A stretch of DNA of 64,000 bases from Croceivirga sp. (GTDB lineage Bacteria; Bacteroidota; Bacteroidia; Flavobacteriales; Flavobacteriaceae): positions 1-64,000 of the forward strand of contig JANQQQ010000012.1 in NCBI GenBank assembly GCA_028284935.1, read 5' to 3'. Both the position numbers and the translations under genes were made by a program. Positions 8,649 to 17,284 of this stretch are shown here, one piece after another (the first letter of the stretch is position 1; every line of letters starts with the position of its first letter). The notes under the pieces are model-generated. The model was given only the letters and a program-made list of their open reading frames with translations, made no database searches and was not told where the DNA came from.

Positions 8649-9146
8649 ATGAAAAAATATGTAAAGCTTGTCGTTTTAGTACTTCCCTTAATTGCCCTGG
8701 CCCAAGGAGCGGACTCCAAGACCTTTATCAATTCCATCACCCTTGAAGGAAATTCAGAAAATGTATGGAACGCTATCACTGACTTTTCCACTATGAATTT
8801 ATGGGATGATAATGTGGTAGATGTTCGATGCAAGGACGGATTGGCCAAAAGCAGTTACTGTAAAGTCATTGTGGGTTCGGGAAAAATATTCGATGTCGAA
8901 ATCGTTGAATTGATCAATGGAAAATCCTACACCGTACGTTATAAACTTAGTTCAGGAAATGTTTACATCAAGAGAAGCCTGGAATCAGAAGCGTCACTAC
9001 AATTGACAGAAACTGTTTGGTACACCGGTATGTCCAAACGTACTTTTCAAAAGTATAAAGGCGAAGATTATGCCAATGTCCTTAAAAATAGAATGACAGA
9101 TTTTAAAAAATACCTTGAAGAAGACCTGGCCGAAGGTAAGCGGTAA
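8649..9146 (+). CDS. Secreted SRPBCC (START-like) domain protein
   Basis: This encodes 165 residues. A Sec signal peptide (MKKYVKLVVLVLPLIALAQG) precedes a single SRPBCC/polyketide-cyclase-like domain: IEGN-type first strand (SITLEGNSENVWNAITDFS), a central DNVVDVRC region and a long C-terminal helix (NVLKNRMTDFKKYLEEDL). This fold makes a deep hydrophobic pocket for lipids or aromatic ligands; the ligand here is unknown. Most SRPBCC proteins are cytosolic, so an exported version is somewhat unusual. The upstream palindrome and the adjacent Crp/Fnr gene suggest local regulation. A strong hairpin terminator follows. Confidence 0.8.
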   Translation: MKKYVKLVVLVLPLIALAQGADSKTFINSITLEGNSENVWNAITDFSTMNLWDDNVVDVRCKDGLAKSSYCKVIVGSGKIFDVEIVELINGKSYTVRYKLSSGNVYIKRSLESEASLQLTETVWYTGMSKRTFQKYKGEDYANVLKNRMTDFKKYLEEDLAEGKR

Positions 9147-9169
9147 CTTGTTGGGTAAATATGGTACAG

Positions 9170-9197
9170 AAAGGGTCTGCCAGAAGGCAGACCCTTT
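9170..9197. terminator. Bidirectional hairpin between convergent genes
   Basis: A perfect 12-bp stem (AAAGGGTCTGCC with its complement at 9186-9197) closes a four-base AGAA loop. It lies between the ends of the SRPBCC gene (+) and the aminotransferase (-), with A and T at the stem base on either side, so it can serve both directions. Confidence 0.8.
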
Positions 9198-9212
9198 GGT
9201 ATTTGATTTGGT

Positions 9213-10331
9213 CTAACCCAATACCTTTTTTAATGCTTTATCGAACATGGCCATGCTTTCCATAGTCCCCGTACTAATACGACACCATTCATAAAATGGC
9301 GGGAAGGGTCGACCAATGATTACCTGCTCTTTTTTCATTTCAACAATCATTTCGGCAATAGGCCTTCCGGTTTTGAAGAAGACGAAATTGGTATGCGATT
9401 TTATATACTCAAGATTTAGATCCTCCAGTATTTTATAAATAGCATTTTTGGCCTCCGTATTTTTGATTAAACTGAATTTGTAGAAATCATCATCTTTAAG
9501 GGCTTCTTTGGCGGCTTCTATGGCCAAAACATTGGTCATGGCCATAATGTTCTTCCGTAATCTGGCCGCAATATCCGGTCGTGCCACCAAATACCCAATA
9601 CGCATTCCGGCCAGGCCATATACTTTAGAAAAGGTTTTGGAAACAATGACGTTCATGTCCTCTTTTACCAACTCCACCATGGAGGGATAATCAGCCTCGG
9701 TGATAAAGTCATAGTAAGCTTCGTCACTAAAAACAACCGCCTTCTTGCTAATGGAACTGCAGAAATCGCGAAGGGCATTTTTTTCAATTAAGGTTCCTGT
9801 TGGATTATTGGGATTGCATACAAAAATCAGACGAGTTTTATTGTTGATGCGTTGGGCCATAGCTTGCAGATCATGTCCCAAAGTTTCATCAACGGGAACA
9901 CGATGGATGTAAGCGCCGAAACCTTCGGCATAGCGGAGCATGGCTTGAAATATGGGGTCCGCGGCAATAATCTCTCCCTGATCTATGCCGTAGGTGAGCC
10001 CCGTGGCCTTTAAGCCCTCCGTGGATCCTCCCGTAATAACAATATGGTCTGTGGTCAGCCCTTCCGTTTCCGCAATTTGTTCCAATAGCGGCCGAAAAAC
10101 TATGGATGGATACCTGCAAGCTTTATCAAAAGCTTTGGTAATAGCTGACCGAACCCGCTTTGAAGGACCGAAAGGGTTCTCATTGGAATTCAGTTTGGCC
10201 ATAGGATTCTCATCCCCGGAACCCATTAGCTCTTCCACCGATGCACTTATGGGTTGAATTCCACCCAATAGGGTAAAACTACCTCCCAATCCGGCCGTTT
10301 TTAACCACTGTCTTCTATCTATACTTTTCAT
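9213..10331 (-). CDS. HisC-like PLP-dependent aminotransferase with Tat signal peptide
   Basis: This encodes 372 residues. The N-terminus DRRQWLKTAGLGGSFTLLGG fits a twin-arginine signal (RR, hydrophobic region, small residues), predicting export of the folded enzyme with its cofactor. The remaining part is a fold-type I aminotransferase of the histidinol-phosphate family: LNSNENPFGPS near residue 47, the ITGGSTEGL phosphate loop, CNPNNPTG near 172, SDEAYYDF, and the Schiff-base lysine K236 in VSKTFSKVYGLAGMRIGY. HisC enzymes are cytosolic, so an exported member is not expected to serve histidine synthesis; its substrate is unknown. It is transcribed alone, with its 3' end facing the SRPBCC gene across a terminator. 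Confidence 0.88.
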   Translation of the reverse strand: MKSIDRRQWLKTAGLGGSFTLLGGIQPISASVEELMGSGDENPMAKLNSNENPFGPSKRVRSAITKAFDKACRYPSIVFRPLLEQIAETEGLTTDHIVITGGSTEGLKATGLTYGIDQGEIIAADPIFQAMLRYAEGFGAYIHRVPVDETLGHDLQAMAQRINNKTRLIFVCNPNNPTGTLIEKNALRDFCSSISKKAVVFSDEAYYDFITEADYPSMVELVKEDMNVIVSKTFSKVYGLAGMRIGYLVARPDIAARLRKNIMAMTNVLAIEAAKEALKDDDFYKFSLIKNTEAKNAIYKILEDLNLEYIKSHTNFVFFKTGRPIAEMIVEMKKEQVIIGRPFPPFYEWCRISTGTMESMAMFDKALKKVLG

Positions 10332-10396
10332 GGTCTTGAGCGTTTTAGAAACACCCTTAAATTACAAGAAGTATTTTAGTAATACAGCCGTTGCAT

Positions 10397-10442
10397 AAAA
10401 AAAGATTTTAATCCCCAATAGGTTACTAAAATCTTTGGGATT
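10397..10442 (-). terminator. Likely Rho-independent terminator for the small zinc-ribbon gene
   Basis: On the - strand an AT-rich 10-bp stem (AAAGATTTTA at the 5' arm, TAAAATCTTT at the 3' arm) encloses a 16-base loop and is followed by a run of T. It lies just downstream of the gene ending at 10466. The stem is weak, so the confidence is moderate. Confidence 0.5.
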
Positions 10443-10465
10443 GGTTTCGAAAATAGCAGGACTTT

Positions 10466-10909
10466 TTAAATCACCTTTAAATTGGATTTCAATCCTTGGA
10501 TGATACCCAGAATATTCTTCACGGTAGCGTCTAAATAGTATTTCACTACCACATGTGGAATGCGTACTGTGGTGAAACCATTTTTGAAGGAGTGCATAGC
10601 CTCCTCTAAATCGTTGATAGCTTGTTCATGGGTAATCAAGTGGTAGTCGGTCTCAATTTCAATGTTAAGTTTTACCCTGGAAATGGCGATATCCACAGAT
10701 TTATGGCCATCCCACCATTCTAGCATGGGATTTGCCCCGGCTTCTTTTAACGCATAAAAGAGTTGAATGGCTTCTATGGGAGTCTGGTTTTCTTCAACGA
10801 TACGATCAACAAGCTCCAAATGCCTTTTGCAGAGTAGTATGCCGTAGCGATCTTTTGAAAGTTGTGCAATTTCGGGGGGCACACCTTTGTTACAATCCTT
10901 GCATGTCAT
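10466..10909 (-). CDS. Small protein with zinc-ribbon-like N-terminus and DUF559-like nuclease-fold core
   Basis: This is a 147-residue protein that I do not recognise as a named family. The N-terminus has C3-x2-C6 and C27-x2-H30, spaced as in a small zinc ribbon. Residues 50-115 follow the pattern of the PD-(D/E)xK fold in DUF559/Vsr-like proteins: a helix (AIQLFYALKEAGA), E64, D73 in KSVDIAI, then E84-I-E86 in LNIEIETDYH, then a helix and a terminal strand GFTTVRIPHVVV. The DUF559 signature IEIDG..H is matched as IEIETDYH. It could be a nucleic-acid-binding or cleaving protein; catalytic competence is unknown. It is a single-gene unit with its own likely terminator and is divergent from the Nramp gene. 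Confidence 0.65.
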   Translation of the reverse strand: MTCKDCNKGVPPEIAQLSKDRYGILLCKRHLELVDRIVEENQTPIEAIQLFYALKEAGANPMLEWWDGHKSVDIAISRVKLNIEIETDYHLITHEQAINDLEEAMHSFKNGFTTVRIPHVVVKYYLDATVKNILGIIQGLKSNLKVI

Positions 10910-11070
10910 GTAAGTAGTTCAGTTTGGTCAATAATAAGATTTGGGACTATAATAACTTTAACATTTTTGGATTCGTATGCCCCTTCGACGAGTGACCTCC
11001 CTTTTTTAGACGAAATGCATTTTTTTAGATAAACGGTAAGGGCTTTGTTGGGAAAGTGTTATTTTTTGTG

Positions 11071-12279
11071 GTGAAAAAAACGACGATTTTGAGACGTTTA
11101 GGCCCCGGAGTTTTGATAGCTGCAGCGTTTATTGGACCAGGAACGGTTACTGCATGTACCTTAGCCGGTGTTTCCTTTGGTTATTCGCTCTTATGGGCCA
11201 TGCTTTTTTCGATACTGGCTACCATGGTTTTCCAGGAAATGGCAGCTCGACTGGGCATTGTGACCCAAAAGGGTTTGGCCAAAATTATCAGGGAGGTATT
11301 GACCGTAAAATGGTTACGTATCCTGGTTTTGACCATTATTCTTTTTGCCATCATTGTAGGAAATGCGGCTTATGAAGGAGGAAATATCGGTGGTGCCACT
11401 TTGGGGACGGAGGCTCTCTTTGGAAGTGGATATTCCGTGTATTATCCCTTTTTAATGGGACTTATTGCTTTTGTATTGCTTTGGTTTGGTAACTACAAGT
11501 CATTGGAAAGAACCTTTATTGTTCTGATAAGCCTTATGAGTCTTTCCTTTTTGGTCACGGCAGTTTTGACCGGTTCGGATGGGATGGAACTATTAAAGGG
11601 GCTTTTTGTTCCAAACTTTCCGGAAGGGAGTACCTTAACCATTATTGCCCTTATTGGCACGACAATGGTACCTTATAATTTGTTTCTGCATGCCTCTTTG
11701 GTCAATGAAAAATGGAAATCAAAATCAAGTTTAAATGAAGCAAAATGGGATACCGTAGTATCCATTGCATTGGGAGGTTTGGTTTCCATGTCCATTATCA
11801 TAGCAGCATCTGCCATTCCTTTAAATGACATACAAGGAGCGGCAGACCTGACGAAAGGGCTAGAGCCCTTATTTGGCAATAAAGCCAGATACTTTATGGG
11901 AATTGGTCTCTTTGCGGCTGGAATAACCTCCAGTATCACTGCACCGTTGGCGGCGGCCTATGTAGCCAATAGTTGTTTTGGATGGAATGCCACCTTAAGG
12001 GATATGAAGTTTCGAATGGTGTGGATGATTATCCTCTTTCTAGGAGTGGCTTCGTTACAATTTCGTTTTAAACCTATTGAAATCATTAAGTTTGCCCAAG
12101 TGGCCAATGGTATTTTACTTCCTCTTATTGCTATCTTATTGGTTTGGATAGTTAATAAATCAAGTGTCATGGGCAAATTCAAAAATGCATGGTATCAAAA
12201 TGTTTTAGGAGTTCTCATCATCCTCACTTGCTTGGTGCTTGGTGCAAAAAGTATAGGAAAGGTTTTCGGTTGGATGTAG
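11071..12279 (+). CDS. Nramp-family (SLC11-like) transporter with non-canonical metal-site motifs
   Basis: This is an integral membrane protein of about 402 residues with roughly eleven hydrophobic helices. TM1 carries GPGTVT (about 21-26) where classical Nramp proteins have DPGN, and TM6 carries M199-V-P-Y-N203 where they have MPHN. The residues that bind Mn or Fe are therefore altered, as in Nramp-related proteins with other substrates. GTG at 11071 is chosen because it gives MKKTTILRRLGPG; GTG at 11068 or 11056 is possible. It abuts pxpA by one base and is co-transcribed with pxpABC. The same linkage (an Nramp-like YcsG beside ycsF, kipI and kipA) is known in Bacillus subtilis, so a role in 5-oxoproline or associated uptake is inferred, not shown. 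Confidence 0.85.
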   Translation: MKKTTILRRLGPGVLIAAAFIGPGTVTACTLAGVSFGYSLLWAMLFSILATMVFQEMAARLGIVTQKGLAKIIREVLTVKWLRILVLTIILFAIIVGNAAYEGGNIGGATLGTEALFGSGYSVYYPFLMGLIAFVLLWFGNYKSLERTFIVLISLMSLSFLVTAVLTGSDGMELLKGLFVPNFPEGSTLTIIALIGTTMVPYNLFLHASLVNEKWKSKSSLNEAKWDTVVSIALGGLVSMSIIIAASAIPLNDIQGAADLTKGLEPLFGNKARYFMGIGLFAAGITSSITAPLAAAYVANSCFGWNATLRDMKFRMVWMIILFLGVASLQFRFKPIEIIKFAQVANGILLPLIAILLVWIVNKSSVMGKFKNAWYQNVLGVLIILTCLVLGAKSIGKVFGWM

Positions 12280-12280
12280 C

Positions 12281-13015
12281 ATGACACAAATTGACCTTAA
12301 TAGTGATGTAGGGGAAGGGGTAGGCAACGAAACCGAATTGATGCCTTTGATAAGCTCATGTAACATTGCCTGTGGAGGCCATGCCGGTGACGAAAATACG
12401 ATGAGCGAAACTATTGGTCTGGCCCTTAAATATCATGTAAAAATTGGTGCTCATCCCAGCTATCCCGATAGATTGAATTTTGGAAGAAAAGTGATGGATA
12501 TTTCTTCTCAAGATTTGATTTCCAGTATAAAGAAGCAGCTTACCAGCTTTTTGAACCTCCTAAAAAAGGAGGGGGGCGAATTACATCATATAAAACCACA
12601 CGGGGCATTGTATAATGTCATTGCCAAAGACGAGGACTTGGCCAACACTTTTTTGGATGCGGTGGAGGACCTAAAGGAGGTACCCATATACGTGCCCTAC
12701 CTTTCAAAGATGCATAAAGTTGCCATAAAAAGAGGTTTTCGTTTTTATTTGGAAGCCTTCGCCGACAGAAACTATCATGCTGACTTGAGGTTGGTTTCCA
12801 GAGTGGATAAGAATGCATTGATCAATGAACCCAAAATGGTTTTGGAACATGTACTGAATATGGCCAAAAACGGGCAAGTAAAAACTATGGATGGGGAATT
12901 TATAAAAATTATGGCCCATACCTTTTGTGTTCACGGAGACACCCCTTCGGCATTGAAAATATTAATGTATCTTCATCAAGAATTGCCAAATTATAATATC
13001 CAGATTAAAAGGTGA
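12281..13015 (+). CDS. pxpA: 5-oxoprolinase subunit PxpA (LamB/YcsF family)
   Basis: This encodes 244 residues, the normal size for the LamB/YcsF family. It starts IDLNSDVGEGVGNE, followed by SCNIACGGHAGDE, VKIGAHPSYPDR and HIKPHGALYN, the family hallmarks of a beta/alpha barrel with several conserved Asp and His residues. With PxpB and PxpC it forms the prokaryotic ATP-dependent 5-oxoprolinase, which opens pyroglutamate (a spontaneous product of glutamine and glutamyl peptides) to glutamate in the cytosol. Its start lies one base after the Nramp stop, and its stop overlaps the pxpB start as GTGA (13012-13015). Confidence 0.95.
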   Translation: MTQIDLNSDVGEGVGNETELMPLISSCNIACGGHAGDENTMSETIGLALKYHVKIGAHPSYPDRLNFGRKVMDISSQDLISSIKKQLTSFLNLLKKEGGELHHIKPHGALYNVIAKDEDLANTFLDAVEDLKEVPIYVPYLSKMHKVAIKRGFRFYLEAFADRNYHADLRLVSRVDKNALINEPKMVLEHVLNMAKNGQVKTMDGEFIKIMAHTFCVHGDTPSALKILMYLHQELPNYNIQIKR

Positions 13016-13743
13016 GTTTGTTCCCCATAACCGTAAAACCGTTCGGCGAAACCGCAATTTTAATGGAATGGCCCCAAGAGGTCAATGAGAACATCTTGAA
13101 TGACATACTCGGTTACCATGAAGTCCTAAAAGGAGAGCTTTCAAGTGATTGGGTGCTTGTTCCTTCCTACAATTCGCTTACTATTATACGTCAAAAGGCG
13201 GATTTTGACTTTCCCACAATGAAGGTCAAATTGTTGGAATGGTATCAAAACACTGAGGAAACCCTAGTTTTAAATAGGAATATATGGAAACTGCCAGTTT
13301 GTTATGATTTGGATTTTGGGCCTGATTTGCAGGAAACAGCCGAAAAGTTGTTCATTTCCATTGGGGAATTGATTCAATTTCACACGTCCCATGAATATAC
13401 GGTTTATGGCATCGGCTTTTTACCGGGATTTATGTACTTGGGTGGACTGCCAAAAAACTTGGAGACCCTGAGAAAGCAAACCCCTAGATTACATGTAGAC
13501 AAGGGATCGGTTGGGCTGGCAGGAAAACAAACAGGAATCTACCCCCAGGATTCGCCTGGAGGTTGGAACATCATTGGTAGGTGTCCCGTTCCCATGTTCA
13601 ATTTAAACCTTGAAAATCCGTGTTTCGTGAATGTCGGGGACCGTATTCAGTTTGTTCCCATCGATAGGGCAACCTTTGATTTACGCATTATTGAGGCCGA
13701 AGTGGGCATTTATCAACCGGAAAAAGTGGTGTTGGATGCTTAA
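13012..13743 (+). CDS. pxpB: 5-oxoprolinase subunit PxpB (KipI-like)
   Basis: This encodes 243 residues beginning with GTG in a four-base overlap with pxpA. The carboxyltransferase domain subdomain 1 (AHS1) is recognised from the start GETAILMEWP, YGIGFLPGFMYLGGLP near residue 130, TPRLHVDKGSVGLAG, and GIYPQDSPGGWNIIGR. PxpB acts with PxpC as the part related to biotin-dependent carboxyltransferases; in Bacillus the homologue KipI also inhibits the sporulation kinase KinA, but no such target is known here. The 3' end overlaps pxpC by eight bases. Confidence 0.95.
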   Translation: MSLFPITVKPFGETAILMEWPQEVNENILNDILGYHEVLKGELSSDWVLVPSYNSLTIIRQKADFDFPTMKVKLLEWYQNTEETLVLNRNIWKLPVCYDLDFGPDLQETAEKLFISIGELIQFHTSHEYTVYGIGFLPGFMYLGGLPKNLETLRKQTPRLHVDKGSVGLAGKQTGIYPQDSPGGWNIIGRCPVPMFNLNLENPCFVNVGDRIQFVPIDRATFDLRIIEAEVGIYQPEKVVLDA

Positions 13744-14578
13744 AGTGTTGAAATCGGGTTTTTATACTACCGTTCAGGACAAAGGTAGATTTGATTTCCG
13801 CCATAAAGGAGTGCCGGTGTCCGGTACTATGGACGATTTGGCAAGGCATCGCGTCAATACACTTTTGGAAAATCAAACCGGTGCCCCCGTTTTAGAGATT
13901 ACCATGACAGGCCCAACACTTATTTTTGAAGATGCCACCTATATCTGTTTAGGCGGTGCAAAGCTTTCGGCTACACTAAATAATGAACCCATTGAGAACT
14001 ATCACGTATATAAAGTCGACAAAGGGGATATCCTGTCTTACGGCAGGTTGGAAAAGGGTTTTCGTGGATATTTAGGTGTTAAAAAAGGTTTTGTTTTTGA
14101 GAATGTGTTGGGAAGTACGTCGCAATATGTCCCTTTAACCGCTGACTGTTGTATCAAAGATGGTCAAGAAATAGGGTACTTACCGGAAGTTTCGTTTGAA
14201 CCTAAGTTAACTGATTTAAAAGTGAGGAGCTACTTAGACAGTGCAGAGCTTATCGTGGATTTGGGACCTGAATTTGAGCTGTTTTCGGAGGAGGAACGGA
14301 ACAGGTTATTTGTGAATTCTTTTTCAGTTTCCAAGGAAAACAATCGAATGGCCTACCAATTGGAAGAAAAAATGGAAAGCCATTCCATTTCAATGTTGAC
14401 TTCGGCAACGCTACCGGGAACCGTGCAAATAACCCCTTCAGGAAAACTTATTGTTTTAATGAAAGATGGGCAGACTACAGGGGGTTATCCTAGAATATTG
14501 CAATTGACCAAAGAGGCCATTTCCATATTAGCTCAAAAGAGGGCAGGGGATAAGATCAAATTTGCCACCTCTTCCTAG
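13736..14578 (+). CDS. pxpC: 5-oxoprolinase subunit PxpC (KipA-like)
   Basis: This encodes 280 residues from the ATG at 13736, which gives MLKVLKSGFYTTVQDKGR, the usual beginning of this family; an upstream in-frame start at 13631 would add residues unrelated to the family and overlap pxpB deeply. AHS2-domain hallmarks are GVPVSGTMDDLARHRVN, LEITMTGPTLIFE and MKDGQTTGGYPRI. It completes the pyroglutamate-hydrolysing complex with PxpA and PxpB. The stop codon shares the four bases CTAG with the stop of the convergent nitroreductase gene. Confidence 0.95.
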   Translation: MLKVLKSGFYTTVQDKGRFDFRHKGVPVSGTMDDLARHRVNTLLENQTGAPVLEITMTGPTLIFEDATYICLGGAKLSATLNNEPIENYHVYKVDKGDILSYGRLEKGFRGYLGVKKGFVFENVLGSTSQYVPLTADCCIKDGQEIGYLPEVSFEPKLTDLKVRSYLDSAELIVDLGPEFELFSEEERNRLFVNSFSVSKENNRMAYQLEEKMESHSISMLTSATLPGTVQITPSGKLIVLMKDGQTTGGYPRILQLTKEAISILAQKRAGDKIKFATSS

Positions 14579-15303
14579 ACTTTGTGGTAAACCTGTTCAA
14601 AGGGTACCCTGAAACGCGAGCCATAGATTCCCTTTTCATCCCTGACCCCGCAACCAATGACCATATTGATTTCGGCTCCCCATGGAATCCCCAGAATTTT
14701 TTTGACACGCAAGGTATCACTTCCCTCCATAGGGCATGTATCATAGCCTATAGCTGCCATGCTGATCATAAAGTTCTGTGCTGCCAAGCCAGCACTTTTA
14801 TGGGCAACAATCCGCATGTCCGAATTTCTGACCTGTCTATAGGTCGGCCTAAAAAGGCCTATGATTTGAAAGATGACGTACTTTAACCAACCCAAACTCC
14901 CCAAAAAATCAGTGTAAACGGTCGGAATCAATTTTCCGTAGTAGGTCAAGGCGAGCTTTTCACGTTTCGAGTGGTCAGAGGTAGGCTTTTCGCCAAAGGA
15001 ACTTTTCAAGAATGAAATGTTGGCCTTGGCACGTTTTCTCCACAAGTCTTTTCGAACGACCACTACAACCAATTGCTTTGCGGTTTTGGCGGCATTTTGA
15101 CCCAAACAGGCTTTTGTCAATTTTTTAAGGACGGTGGAGTCCGTAACATGATAAAATTCCCATAATTGAAGGTTACTACTGGTGGGTGCTAAACACGCAT
15201 TTTGAATACAATGCTTGACCTTTTCATCCTGCAGTTCTACATCAGATTTAAATACTCTGACCGACCTTCTGTAACGAATAGCTTCGGTAACCGTTTTTTC
15301 CAT
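14575..15303 (-). CDS. Nitroreductase family protein
   Basis: This encodes 242 residues. The ATG at 15303 (MEKTVTEAIRYRRSVRVF) is preferred over the TTG nine bases upstream. The RRSVR motif near residue 13 and the ACLAPTSSNLQLWEF block near residue 38 are the FMN-binding features of the nitroreductase fold; AHKSAGLAAQNFMISMAAIGYDTCPMEG is the usual central helix pair, followed by IPWGAEINMVIGCG. Members reduce nitro groups, quinones or flavins with NAD(P)H; the natural substrate is unknown. It has a somewhat longer central loop (about 85-145) than short nitroreductases. It is convergent with pxpC, with overlapping stops, and diverges from the ilv operon. Confidence 0.87.
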   Translation of the reverse strand: MEKTVTEAIRYRRSVRVFKSDVELQDEKVKHCIQNACLAPTSSNLQLWEFYHVTDSTVLKKLTKACLGQNAAKTAKQLVVVVVRKDLWRKRAKANISFLKSSFGEKPTSDHSKREKLALTYYGKLIPTVYTDFLGSLGWLKYVIFQIIGLFRPTYRQVRNSDMRIVAHKSAGLAAQNFMISMAAIGYDTCPMEGSDTLRVKKILGIPWGAEINMVIGCGVRDEKGIYGSRFRVPFEQVYHKV

Positions 15304-15494
15304 AGGTGCCAAAGATACCGGTTATGACGTTTATTTGAATTCCTTTATGCCCCTGCACCATCCCATGGGCAGAGGTTTGAATATGGTACAAAATATCCTT
15401 TTATATCATTGTTTTTCAATAAGTTAAGAGTTTATGAAATACTATGGATTTAAATAGAAAAAACGTGTTAAATAATTAGGGCAATTGAATAGTA

Positions 15495-15502
15495 TATTTT
15501 TG
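15495..15502 (+). promoter_or_regulatory. Candidate -7 element of the ilv operon promoter
   Basis: TATTTTTG matches the Bacteroidota -7 consensus TAnnTTTG exactly. A clear TTTG at the -33 position is not seen. The predicted start of transcription near 15509 leaves a leader of only about 40 bases before ilvD. Confidence 0.5.
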
Positions 15503-15551
15503 GATATTCAAGAAAACACGCACGTTTTAACGAGAACATAGAAAGTCCCCA

Positions 15552-17231
15552 ATGGCGCTGAACAAATACAGTAAAAATGTAACCCAGAATCCTTCACAAC
15601 CAGCTTCCCAAGCCATGTTGTATGCAACAGGCTTGACCGAGACTGACATGAAGAAGCCGCAAATCGCAATTGGAAGCACAGGTTATGACGGCAATCCCTG
15701 TAATATGCATTTGAATGGCATTGCACAGGAAATAAAGAAACAAGTCAATCAAATTGGACAGGTGGGATTGACCTTTAATACCATTGGAGTATCGGATGGT
15801 ATTTCCATGGGAACTCCTGGTATGAAGTATTCTTTGGCCTCGAGGGATATCATCGCAGATTCCATGGAAACTGTGGTTAACGGAATGTCCTATGATGCAT
15901 TGATAGGGGTGGTTGGATGCGATAAAAATATGCCAGGGGCCATTATAGCCATGCTTCGACTTAATAGACCCTCCATAATGGTATATGGGGGTAGTGTCGC
16001 TTCGGGAAACTACAAGGGGAGAAAGTTAAATATCGTTTCAGCTTTTGAAGCCTTGGGCCAGAAGATTGCTGGAGAGATTGACGAAGCTGAATACAAGGAA
16101 ATTATCAAAAGATCTATCCCAGGCGCAGGTGCTTGCGGCGGCATGTATACGGCGAACACCATGGCCTCATCCATAGAATGTATGGGCATGGCACTACCTT
16201 ATAATTCATCCATACCAGCAGTTAATCCCGGTAAGCTTTCTGAAGCCGAACGGACTGCGAGGGCCATAAAAAGTCTTTTGGAACTGGATTTGAAACCAAA
16301 AGACATTGTTACAAAAAAGTCGATTGAAAATGCAATTACCTTGGTCAACGCCCTTGGTGGTTCCACCAACGCTGTATTGCATTATTTGGCCATTGCATAT
16401 GCGGCGGATATTGACTTTTCCTTGGAAGATTTTCAAAGGATAAGCGATAGAACACCGCTTATTGGGGATTTAAAACCCTCCGGAAAATATTTAATGGAAG
16501 ATGTTCATGGTATTGGTGGTACCCCAAAGATTATGAAGTACTTGCTGGAAAATGGGTTTTTGCATGGGGATTGTATGACGGTAACTGGTAAAACCCTGGC
16601 AGAAAATCTTGAAGATGTTGAAGCAATGGAGTTTGAAGGGCAAGATTTGTTGTACAGTATCGATAAGGCCTTAAAGTCTTCGGGAAATCTCCAAATACTT
16701 AAGGGAAACCTTGCTGAAGAAGGAGCAGTAGCCAAAATATCGGGCAAAGAAGGTTTACAATTTGAAGGAAAAGCAGTGGTCTACAATAGTGAGCCTGAGG
16801 CCAATGAAGGTATATCGAGGGGAGAGGTGGCAAAGGGTGATGTGGTTGTCATTCGCTATGTTGGGCCAAAGGGTGGTCCAGGTATGCCAGAAATGTTAAA
16901 GCCTACATCAATGATAATGGGAGCTGGTCTGGGAAAATCAGTGGCCCTTATTACGGATGGTCGTTTTTCTGGCGGGACCCATGGTTTTGTGGTAGGTCAT
17001 GTTACGCCAGAAGCACAAGTAGGCGGGGCCATAGCCCTCGTAGAGACCGGCGATACCATTACCATTAGTGCTTTGGATAATTCCATTACCTTGAATATTT
17101 CCAAAGAGGAAATGGAAAGAAGAAAGTCAAAATGGCAAGCGCCACCACCAAAATTTAAAAAAGGAATATTGTTTAAATACGCTAGATCCGTCGCATCGGC
17201 ATCGGAAGGATGCGTTACCGATAAATATTAA
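15552..17231 (+). CDS. ilvD: Dihydroxy-acid dehydratase IlvD
   Basis: This encodes 559 residues, full length for IlvD. The enzyme dehydrates 2,3-dihydroxy-isovalerate and -methylvalerate to the 2-oxoacids in valine and isoleucine synthesis. Fe-S cluster ligands are visible as C50 in GNPCNMH, C123 in [10 protein letters not shown] and C195 in [14 protein letters not shown]. The C-terminal swivelling domain shows [14 protein letters not shown] and [16 protein letters not shown]. It is the first gene of the cluster ilvD-ilvB-methyltransferase-ilvN-ilvC, with 53 bases to ilvB. Confidence 0.97.
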   Translation: MALNKYSKNVTQNPSQPASQAMLYATGLTETDMKKPQIAIGSTGYDGNPCNMHLNGIAQEIKKQVNQIGQVGLTFNTIGVSDGISMGTPGMKYSLASRDIIADSMETVVNGMSYDALIGVVGCDKNMPGAIIAMLRLNRPSIMVYGGSVASGNYKGRKLNIVSAFEALGQKIAGEIDEAEYKEIIKRSIPGAGACGGMYTANTMASSIECMGMALPYNSSIPAVNPGKLSEAERTARAIKSLLELDLKPKDIVTKKSIENAITLVNALGGSTNAVLHYLAIAYAADIDFSLEDFQRISDRTPLIGDLKPSGKYLMEDVHGIGGTPKIMKYLLENGFLHGDCMTVTGKTLAENLEDVEAMEFEGQDLLYSIDKALKSSGNLQILKGNLAEEGAVAKISGKEGLQFEGKAVVYNSEPEANEGISRGEVAKGDVVVIRYVGPKGGPGMPEMLKPTSMIMGAGLGKSVALITDGRFSGGTHGFVVGHVTPEAQVGGAIALVETGDTITISALDNSITLNISKEEMERRKSKWQAPPPKFKKGILFKYARSVASASEGCVTDKY

Positions 17232-17284
17232 ATAGGATTGATATCCCTGCACAGCTGGGAATCTCATCATTTAAAGTTGGGGTT

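Noticed and set aside
10401-10442. Apparent pseudoknot (two interlocked inverted repeats)
   Set aside because: There are no linker bases between the stems, so both cannot form together. A simple hairpin terminator on the - strand explains it.
15304-15551. Search for a T-box, leader peptide or attenuator before ilvD
   Set aside because: No run of Ile, Val or Leu codons and no stem pair with a T tract was seen; the candidate -7 element leaves too short a leader.
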